DNA from: Eubacterium sp. CAG:251
Lineage (GTDB): Bacteria; Bacillota; Clostridia; Oscillospirales; Acutalibacteraceae
Length of the DNA: 29,668 nucleotides
Assembly (NCBI GenBank): GCA_000436835.1
Contig: FR889160.1
Location: 1-29,668, forward strand
Direction of reading: 5' to 3'
The notes under the pieces were generated by a model, which saw only the letters and a list, made by a program, of their open reading frames with translations, was not told the origin of the DNA and ran no database searches. How positions within the stretch are numbered: position 1 is the first letter of the stretch; every line of letters begins with the position of its first letter. Below, piece after piece: positions 24,145 to 29,668 of this stretch. Position numbers and translations under genes: made by a program.

Positions 24145-25035
24145 TTATTTACCGTTATCACGATAAAAAACAGAATATTTACAATTTAGAAATTTATTGT
24201 CAGTGAATTCTATGTTCTTAAAATTAACTGCCGATATTGCACAATCGGTTATATTTTCAAAGGTGCAAGCTATAATTTTGATGTTTGTTTGGTAAAGATT
24301 TTTAAAATAATTATGCGTACCGACTCCTCTATAAACATTTTTAAAAACACAGTTTTCAACCGTTATGCTGTCATTCATTGTATTATCGTATGATGTGAAA
24401 CCATAAAAGTGGACCTTATCGAGAATGTCGATTTGAATTGCCTCTGATGAATTGAGCATTAAATTTGAATATTGCCCGTTAAAGGTACAATTTAAAAACG
24501 TAACATTTTGGCAAGCTGCAAGCTCGGCGTGGTGGGAATAATAATTATTAAGAAAAACAACATTTTGAATTTTAATGTTTTTGGCATGACAAAGGCGCAA
24601 AATACATGACTTATTACGATTAAAATTATCGTCAAGCGTTCCGTTTTTTATAATACATTCACATAGTGAAGAATACCCGGGGTACGCTTTATCTTCGGGA
24701 GATTTGAATATATTTCCACGCTTGAAATTTGCATTTTTAATCAGCGAGGCATTCAAATCAATTGTCGTATATGATGTGAGAAAAAGAGTATTTTTAACAT
24801 TATAATTACCACGTGAAAGTTTGACGGTCAAAGGATTATATTTTGAAGCGTATTTTTTGGTATAATCAAGCGCTCTTGAAAGAGCAACAGTAATATCGCT
24901 TGAGGAATAATAGCTTTTAAGCACACTGCCTTGCTCGTCAATGACGCAAACACTGCAAATCGTAAAGCCGTACGAGAAAAAAACACATAAAATCAATACA
25001 GCGCACATAAAAAAGGAAGTCAATTTATTTTTCAA
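24145..25035 (-). CDS. Secreted right-handed beta-helix protein
   Basis: Exported protein of 296 aa, probably a parallel beta-helix like pectate-lyase-fold surface proteins. After a signal peptide (KNKLTSFFMCAVLILCVFFS) come repeated short turns with N/F/C periodicity, such as IKIQNVVFLNNYYS, NVTFLNCTFNG, ITVENCVFKNVYRG and IKIIACTFENITD. These are typical coils of the fold from about residue 80 to the end. No catalytic set could be assigned; it may bind or cleave polysaccharide. The start is TTG at 25035 with GGAGGTG 6 nt upstream; an ATG at 25053 would place that site inside the gene. It lies 54 nt upstream of the radical-SAM gene on the same strand, probably in one operon. It has no Cys-x-Pro-x-Arg sulfatase motif. 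Confidence 0.8.
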   Translation of the reverse strand: MKNKLTSFFMCAVLILCVFFSYGFTICSVCVIDEQGSVLKSYYSSSDITVALSRALDYTKKYASKYNPLTVKLSRGNYNVKNTLFLTSYTTIDLNASLIKNANFKRGNIFKSPEDKAYPGYSSLCECIIKNGTLDDNFNRNKSCILRLCHAKNIKIQNVVFLNNYYSHHAELAACQNVTFLNCTFNGQYSNLMLNSSEAIQIDILDKVHFYGFTSYDNTMNDSITVENCVFKNVYRGVGTHNYFKNLYQTNIKIIACTFENITDCAISAVNFKNIEFTDNKFLNCKYSVFYRDNGK

Positions 25036-25055
25036 GATGTCACCTCCGCACATTC

Positions 25056-25078
25056 CGTATTATTTTTAGAAAAATACG
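25056..25078. promoter_or_regulatory. Inverted repeat in the divergent promoter region
   Basis: CGTATT (25056-25061) and AATACG (25073-25078) flank an 11-nt AT-rich centre that can itself pair partly. It lies between the beta-helix start and the alcohol dehydrogenase promoter. An operator role is possible but unsupported. Confidence 0.25.
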
Positions 25079-25108
25079 AAATTTAATACAAGACAGCTTT
25101 TGGAATAA

Positions 25109-25137
25109 TTGACATAGGGAATATATAGTGTTATAAT
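25109..25137 (+). promoter_or_regulatory. Full-consensus sigma-A promoter for the dehydrogenase/ABC operon
   Basis: TTGACA (25109-25114) and TATAAT (25132-25137) are separated by 17 nt: both hexamers match the consensus at every position. The dehydrogenase start lies 33 nt beyond. Confidence 0.88.
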
Positions 25138-25169
25138 TATTTATCTTTATATTATAGGAAGTAGTGATT

Positions 25170-26261
25170 TTGAAAAATTATTCAATTACATTACCAAGCT
25201 ATTCAATCGGCGATAATGTTTATAGTAAAATCGGTGAAATTTGCGAGCCGTACGGCAAAAAGGTTATTTGCATAGGCGGTAAAACAGCAATCAGCAAAGT
25301 TAGGGATTTAATAATTAATGAATGTAACGGCACAAGCCTTGAAATACTCGATTTTTTATGGTACGGCGGTGACGCTACATACGAAAATGTAAATACGCTT
25401 AAAGAAAATGAACTTGTAAAAAAAGCGGATATTATTTTTGGTATCGGCGGAGGAAAAGCGCTTGATACCGCAAAGGCACTTGCATATATTACAAATAAGG
25501 AAATATTCACTTTTCCTACAATCGCATCAAACTGTGCGGGAACAACGGCGGTTTCAATTATGTATAATGCCGACGGAAGCTTTAAAGAGCCGTTTTTCTT
25601 TACCGCTCCGGCAAGACATTGCTTTATTTACACTCCGGTCATTGCAAAGTCACCCGATAAATATATGTGGGCAGGTATCGGCGATACTTATGCTAAATAT
25701 TTTGAGGCAGAGATGAGCAGCCGTGGAGAGGACTTAGTTCATTACCACGCACTCGGTGTAACTACATCGCAAATGTGCTTAACTCCCCTTTTAAAATACG
25801 GCAAAAAAGCACTTGATGATTTTAAATCGGGCACTGCGAGTTTTGAGGTTGAGCAGGTTGTTTTAGGAATTGTTGTAACAACGGGTATTGCATCAATTCT
25901 TTTAACAAACGAGCACATTATTGATTACAACACAGGGCTTGCGCACGCAGTATTTTATGCGCTTACATCCTACCCTCATATTGAGGAGAGGCATTTGCAT
26001 GGCGAGGTAGTGGGATACGGTGTGCTTATTCTTTTACTTGTTGATAAAAATGAGGAAATGTTTAAGAAAATGTTTGAATTTAACCGTTCAATCAATTTGC
26101 CGACCTGTCTTGCGGACATTGAGATGAATGAGGATGATTTAGATAAGCTTGTGCCTATGGTGTGCAATATGAAGGACATTGACCACAATCCATATAAAAT
26201 AAGCGAGGATATGGTATATAAAGCTTTTAAAAAGCTTGAAGAATATAGCAAAATCAATTAA
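25170..26261 (+). CDS. Iron-type (group III) alcohol dehydrogenase, GldA/HcxA-like
   Basis: NAD(P)-dependent dehydrogenase of the metal-dependent family that includes glycerol dehydrogenase and hydroxycarboxylate dehydrogenase. The 363-aa protein has the nucleotide-binding FGIGGGKALDTAKALA block (about 92-107), the SNCAGTTAVSIMY block, and likely metal ligands in GIGDTYAKYFEAE (Asp), GLAHAVFYALT (His) and RHLHGEVVGYG (His). The start is TTG at 25170, with AGGAAG about 8 nt upstream; a GTG at 25164 is too close to that site. It is first in an operon with an ABC importer (22-nt gap). The substrate is undetermined: glycerol, a 2-oxoacid or another small carbonyl. Confidence 0.88.
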   Translation: MKNYSITLPSYSIGDNVYSKIGEICEPYGKKVICIGGKTAISKVRDLIINECNGTSLEILDFLWYGGDATYENVNTLKENELVKKADIIFGIGGGKALDTAKALAYITNKEIFTFPTIASNCAGTTAVSIMYNADGSFKEPFFFTAPARHCFIYTPVIAKSPDKYMWAGIGDTYAKYFEAEMSSRGEDLVHYHALGVTTSQMCLTPLLKYGKKALDDFKSGTASFEVEQVVLGIVVTTGIASILLTNEHIIDYNTGLAHAVFYALTSYPHIEERHLHGEVVGYGVLILLLVDKNEEMFKKMFEFNRSINLPTCLADIEMNEDDLDKLVPMVCNMKDIDHNPYKISEDMVYKAFKKLEEYSKIN

Positions 26262-26283
26262 TAATTAAGAAAGAGGTATTCTT

Positions 26284-27294
26284 ATGAAAAAAACAATTAA
26301 AAAAATTGCAGCTGTTTTATTTGCAGTTGTAATTGCAGTCGCTTGCTTTGCAGGCTGTTCAAAATCGGGCGGCGAGCACGACAAGGTAAACGATTCAAAA
26401 AAGGCTAAGTTCGGCATTGTGGTACAAACAGGTGCTAACGGCGCTTTCGTTGATATGAAAGACGGAATCATTGAGGAAATGAAGAAAAACGGTTATGAAA
26501 ACGCTGAGTTTGACTACAAGGATGCGCAAGGCGATTCAACAACTCTTACGACAATTATCAACGCTATGGACGACGGAAGTTATGACGCAATCTTTACAAT
26601 CGGCACTGCATGCACGCAAACTCTTGTTAATTTAGCATCTGACACACCTTGTTTCTTCTGTGCAGTATCTGCCCCTGTTGAGGCTCAGGTTATTACAGAT
26701 ATGAACACACCTGACAAAAATGCAACAGGCACATCAAATGCAATCCCTGTATCAGACATTATTGATATGGGATACAAAATCACTCCTGATGTTAAAAAGT
26801 GGGGCTTTATTTATTCAACATCACAAATTAACGCTGTAAATACTGTTGAATCAGCGCAAAAATATCTTGACAAAAAAGGTGTTAAATACGAAAGCGCAAC
26901 TGTTGAAACATCGGCAGACGTTAAATCTTCAACAGAAACACTTATTAAAAAAGGCTGTGATGTTATCTTCGTACCTAACGACGCAATTGTTCAAGATGGT
27001 GTAAGTGCGCTTGCTCAGGTTTGCAACGAAGCAAAAATTCCTACCTACTGCTCATCTGCAACAACAGTAAACAGCGGTTGCCTTGCTACTCTTGCTATTG
27101 ACGATAAGGGCATCGGCGCTAAAACCGCAGACAAATGCATTGAGTATATGAAGGGTACAAAAATTGAGAAAATTCCGGCAGAGGTTGTAGGAATTGACTA
27201 TTGCACATTCAATTCCGGCACAGCAGATATGCTCGGCGTAAAAGCTCCGGATAAGAACACTATCGGCTACGAAATTCAGGTAGTAAATAAATAA
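26284..27294 (+). CDS. ABC importer substrate-binding lipoprotein (TrpX-like)
   Basis: Extracellular binding subunit of a three-gene importer. The 336-aa protein has a signal peptide and lipobox CFAGC with the modified Cys at 25, then a two-lobed periplasmic-binding fold of the ABC_sub_bind (TrpX) kind. Characteristic blocks are QGDSTTLTTIINAM, IFTIGTACTQTLVN, FFCAVSAPVEA, ATGTSNAIPV and IFVPNDAIVQDGVSAL. The ATG has AAGAGG upstream. Close relatives of the set are predicted tryptophan, tyrosine or nucleoside-like transporters, and some are T-box controlled; no T-box is seen here. It is followed by its permease after 32 nt. Confidence 0.9.
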   Translation: MKKTIKKIAAVLFAVVIAVACFAGCSKSGGEHDKVNDSKKAKFGIVVQTGANGAFVDMKDGIIEEMKKNGYENAEFDYKDAQGDSTTLTTIINAMDDGSYDAIFTIGTACTQTLVNLASDTPCFFCAVSAPVEAQVITDMNTPDKNATGTSNAIPVSDIIDMGYKITPDVKKWGFIYSTSQINAVNTVESAQKYLDKKGVKYESATVETSADVKSSTETLIKKGCDVIFVPNDAIVQDGVSALAQVCNEAKIPTYCSSATTVNSGCLATLAIDDKGIGAKTADKCIEYMKGTKIEKIPAEVVGIDYCTFNSGTADMLGVKAPDKNTIGYEIQVVNK

Positions 27295-27326
27295 TTAACT
27301 AAAATACAAACTATTAAGGACAAATT

Positions 27327-28241
27327 ATGCAGGTTTATATTACGGCAATCGAGGAGGGATTTCTTTACGGACTTCTTGCCCTCGGTATATACATTTCACT
27401 TAGAATACTTGACATACCGGACCTTACAACAGAGGGTTCATTCGGCTTTGGCTCTGCAGTTGCGGCTATTGTTGCAAGCAAGGGATTGAGCGTTACAAGC
27501 TTTATTGCGGCTTTTGCGGCAGGTGTGCTTGCAGGAATTGTAACAGGTCTTTTGCAAACTAAGCTTAAGGTTCACCCTGTTTTGGCAGGTATTATTACAA
27601 TGAGCGGGCTCTATTCAATAAATTTAATGGTAAGAGGTTCGTCTAACCTTAACTTTAACGATAATTCCGCATTCACAAGATTTTACAAGGCAGTAGGCAT
27701 AAGCGGTGCGGATAAAAAGATAGCAGGTCTTGTTATCGGTGCGGTTATTTGCATCTTAGTACTTATACTGCTTATTGTATTTTTCAGAACTCATCTCGGT
27801 CTTTGCATAAGAGCAACCGGTGACAACCCCGATATGGTAAGAGCATCATCGATTAATGTTGATTTTTCTCTTATTTTCGGTTTAGCGCTTGCAAACGGAC
27901 TTATTGCCCTTTCAGGTGCGCTTATTTCCCACTATCTCGGCTTAAGTGACCAAAGTTTTTCAAACGGCACGCTTATTTACGGTCTTGCGGCAGTAATAAT
28001 CGGTGAGGCAATATTCGGCAAAAGGAATGTTGCACTGGGTTTAACAAGTGCGGTAGTAGGCTCGGTTATTTATAAGATTATAGTTGCATTTGTTATTGAC
28101 GTTTCTCTCTTTGGAAAGAACAGTGAAAACCTTATGAAGCTTACTTGTGCAATCATTGTAGCGGCAACACTCATTGTTCCTGAAATTAAGCACAAAATCG
28201 AAAATGCAAAAGCAAAGAAGGAGGCAAGAAAAAATGCTTGA
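27327..28241 (+). CDS. ABC importer permease (branched-chain/TrpY-type)
   Basis: Membrane subunit of the TrpXYZ-like importer, 304 aa, of the BPD_transp_2 family. It has about eight to nine hydrophobic segments, the DLTTEGSFGFGSAVAAI block near the N-terminus, and GLCIRATGDNPDMVRASSI (about 155-175), the cytoplasmic loop that contacts the ATPase. The end is basic (KAKKEARKNA). AAGGA precedes the ATG. The last 8 nt overlap the ATPase start. Confidence 0.92.
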   Translation: MQVYITAIEEGFLYGLLALGIYISLRILDIPDLTTEGSFGFGSAVAAIVASKGLSVTSFIAAFAAGVLAGIVTGLLQTKLKVHPVLAGIITMSGLYSINLMVRGSSNLNFNDNSAFTRFYKAVGISGADKKIAGLVIGAVICILVLILLIVFFRTHLGLCIRATGDNPDMVRASSINVDFSLIFGLALANGLIALSGALISHYLGLSDQSFSNGTLIYGLAAVIIGEAIFGKRNVALGLTSAVVGSVIYKIIVAFVIDVSLFGKNSENLMKLTCAIIVAATLIVPEIKHKIENAKAKKEARKNA

Positions 28242-29034
28242 AATTAAAAATGTCTCCAAAACCTTTGCAAAGGATACTGTCAATGAGCACAAAGCATTAA
28301 ACAACATTAATCTTACGCTTAATGACGGCGAATTTGTAACTATAGTCGGCTCAAACGGAGCAGGCAAATCAACGTTTTTCAATATGATATGCGGAACATT
28401 TGAGCAGGACAAAGGCAGAATTATACTTGACGGCAAGGATATTTCCTTTATGCCTGAGCACAAAAGAGCAAGGCTCGTCGGAAGGGTTTTCCAAGACCCT
28501 ATGAAAGGTACTGCTCCTAATATGACGATTGAGGAAAACCTTGCACTTGCGTATTCCCGTGCAGGCTCAAGTTTCTTTTCGCAGGCAATCGGCAAAAAGA
28601 AAAGAGAATATTTCAGAGAACATCTTGCAAGATTTGATATGGGACTTGAGGATAGAATGAAAACTAAAATCGGTCTTTTATCAGGCGGTCAAAGGCAGGT
28701 TGTCACTCTTTTAATGTGCACAATTGTTACGCCTAAGCTTTTGCTTCTTGATGAGCACACGGCAGCTCTTGACCCTGTAACGGCGGACAAAGTTATGAAA
28801 ATCACAAACGATATTGTTAGGGAAAACAATATTACCACTATGATGATTACTCATAATATGTCACAGGCGCTTGTTACCGGTACAAGGACAATAATGATGG
28901 ATTCGGGAGAAATAATTATTGACCTTGACAGTGTTACAAGAAAAGAAATGAACGTGTCAGACCTTTTAAAGCTTTACCGTGAGCGAGAAATGAAAGAATT
29001 TGACAATGACCGTATGCTTTTGCAAAAGGACTAA
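28234..29034 (+). CDS. ABC importer ATPase (TrpZ-like)
   Basis: ATP-hydrolysing subunit of the TrpXYZ-like importer. It is 266 aa from the ATG at 28234, which has AAGGAGG 9 nt upstream; a longer frame starting at 28174 lies in the permease gene. Walker A is GSNGAGKST (39-47), the signature is LSGGQRQV, Walker B is LLLLDEHTAALDP, and the H-loop is ITHNMSQA. A single nucleotide-binding domain without a regulatory C-terminal domain is normal here. The ATG overlaps the permease stop (ATGCTTGA). A terminator follows 10 nt after the stop. Confidence 0.93.
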   Translation: MLEIKNVSKTFAKDTVNEHKALNNINLTLNDGEFVTIVGSNGAGKSTFFNMICGTFEQDKGRIILDGKDISFMPEHKRARLVGRVFQDPMKGTAPNMTIEENLALAYSRAGSSFFSQAIGKKKREYFREHLARFDMGLEDRMKTKIGLLSGGQRQVVTLLMCTIVTPKLLLLDEHTAALDPVTADKVMKITNDIVRENNITTMMITHNMSQALVTGTRTIMMDSGEIIIDLDSVTRKEMNVSDLLKLYREREMKEFDNDRMLLQKD

Positions 29035-29043
29035 AACGAAACC

Positions 29044-29081
29044 AATCCCCCACTCTGTTTAAAAACAAGTGAGGGATTTTT
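29044..29081 (+). terminator. Terminator after the dehydrogenase/ABC operon
   Basis: AATCCC (29044-29049) pairs with GGGATT (29073-29078); inside, CACT pairs with AGTG and GTTT with AAAC, with small mismatches. T residues follow to 29081. Confidence 0.82.
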
Positions 29082-29101
29082 GTATAAAAAGAGGAGTAAA
29101 T

Positions 29102-29638
29102 ATGAATATTACAGTATATCTCGGAGCATTAAAGGGCAATGACGAAAGCCTTGAAAAAGCAGTAAGAGAACTTGGTACATTTATAGGAAAAAGCGGCAAT
29201 ACACTTATTTACGGCGGCTCAAAATCAGGACTGATGGGATTAATTGCCGAAAGCACATTAAATTCCGGCGGAAAGGCAATAGGTGTTGAGCCTCAGTTTT
29301 TTATTGATAAAGAACTTCAATACGACGGCTTAACACAGTTAATCATAACCGATGATATGAGCGAAAGAAAGACGAAAATGATAGAACTTGGCGATGCTTT
29401 TATCGCATTTCCCGGAGGCACGGGAACATTGGAGGAAATAAGCGAGGTTATGTCAAAAGTATCACTAAAACAGCTTAACGCTCCTTGCATATTATATAAT
29501 TTAAACGGATATTACGACAGTCTTAAAAATTTGCTTAATAATATGATTAAAATGGGACTTTCTACAAAAGAACGCCAAGAAGGAATATTTTTTGCAAATA
29601 ATTTAGGTGAAATTCAAAAAGTTTTAAATTTGAAATAA
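29102..29638 (+). CDS. LOG-family protein (phosphoribohydrolase fold)
   Basis: Member of the LOG/TIGR00730 family, formerly annotated as lysine decarboxylase. Characterised relatives hydrolyse cytokinin or nucleoside 5'-monophosphates at the glycosidic bond; the bacterial role is mostly unknown. The 178-aa protein shows a Rossmann-like start (ITVYLGALKG), YGGSKSGLMGLIAE (about 45-57) and the hallmark PGGTGTLEE (about 103-111). The ATG at 29102 has GAGGAG about 6 nt upstream; a longer frame starts at 29069 inside the preceding terminator region and is unlikely. It stands alone after the ABC operon. Confidence 0.9.
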   Translation: MNITVYLGALKGNDESLEKAVRELGTFIGKSGNTLIYGGSKSGLMGLIAESTLNSGGKAIGVEPQFFIDKELQYDGLTQLIITDDMSERKTKMIELGDAFIAFPGGTGTLEEISEVMSKVSLKQLNAPCILYNLNGYYDSLKNLLNNMIKMGLSTKERQEGIFFANNLGEIQKVLNLK

Positions 29639-29647
29639 TAACAGCCA

Positions 29648-29668
29648 CTCTCACATTATTAACGAGAG
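29648..29668 (+). terminator. Probable terminator cut by the window end
   Basis: CTCTC (29648-29652) pairs with GAGAG (29664-29668) around an 11-nt loop just after the LOG gene. The stem may continue outward, and any T-run lies beyond the last base, so this is only a partial view. Confidence 0.45.

Noticed and set aside
22094..25035. Sulfatase or RiPP precursor peptide as the maturase client within the cluster
   Set aside because: No Cys/Ser-x-Pro-x-Arg motif was found in the neighbours, and the gaps (54 nt before the maturase, about 90 nt after the lipoprotein) hold no short ORF with a ribosome binding site.
26262..26283. T-box or other riboswitch before the TrpX-like gene
   Set aside because: The gap is 22 nt and contains only the ribosome binding site. 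The region before the dehydrogenase also lacks the T-box core.
28041..28595. 184-codon minus-strand frame over the ABC permease/ATPase junction
   Set aside because: It is antisense to two well-recognised, overlapping ABC genes and resembles no protein.
1..29668. CRISPR array, tRNA or rRNA genes, insertion sequence
   Set aside because: No regularly spaced repeats, cloverleaf-like segments, rRNA-like tracts or transposase reading frames were seen on either strand.

Overview
The window is chromosomal DNA of a low-GC Gram-positive anaerobe, most likely a gut or rumen member of the Clostridia (Oscillospiraceae/Ruminococcaceae type). The evidence is AT-rich DNA with strong GGAGG-type ribosome binding sites, a T-box leader in front of pheST, an IreB-family gene, several lipoprotein signal peptides, a beta-glucosidase with the reversed GH3 domain order known from Ruminococcus albus, and an oxygen-sensitive radical-SAM enzyme of the anaerobic sulfatase-maturase type. 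No rRNA, tRNA, CRISPR array, phage gene or transposase was seen.

Layout. (1) 80-8206, minus strand: an uninterrupted maltodextrin uptake and breakdown operon, in transcription order binding lipoprotein, two permeases, MsmK/UgpC-type ATPase, 4-alpha-glucanotransferase (malQ) and maltodextrin/glycogen phosphorylase. (2) 8351-10777, plus strand: a divergent GH3 beta-glucosidase. (3) 10865-14590, minus: pheS-pheT behind a Phe T-box leader. (4) 14626-16845, plus: ireB with an uncharacterised TTG-start partner, then a sodium/alanine symporter behind a palindrome-bearing promoter. (5) 16870-19256, minus: small accessory genes (Nudix hydrolase, unknown acidic protein, MGMT-like protein, secreted Fn3 protein, small unknown gene). 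(6) 19293-19426: hairpins and a dispersed palindromic repeat. (7) 19445-22027, minus: a GPH-type sugar symporter carrying a 317-residue charged cytoplasmic tail. (8) 22094-25035, minus: secreted beta-helix protein, radical-SAM/SPASM maturase and a lipoprotein that looks like an inactive transglutaminase. (9) 25109-29034, plus: from a consensus promoter, an iron-type alcohol dehydrogenase and a TrpXYZ-like ABC importer. (10) 29102-29638, plus: a LOG-family protein.

How they work together. The first 10.8 kb is a carbohydrate module: maltodextrins enter through the ABC importer and are processed by MalQ and the phosphorylase to glucose and glucose-1-phosphate, while the divergent enzyme handles beta-glucosides. 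pheST is amino-acid-responsive housekeeping. The least explained part is the beta-helix / maturase / pseudo-transglutaminase cluster, which may be a surface-protein maturation unit whose target is not visible here. Several starts were moved to codons with good Shine-Dalgarno sequences, including non-ATG starts (GTG for the MsmK ATPase; TTG for the IreB partner, the beta-helix protein and the dehydrogenase).
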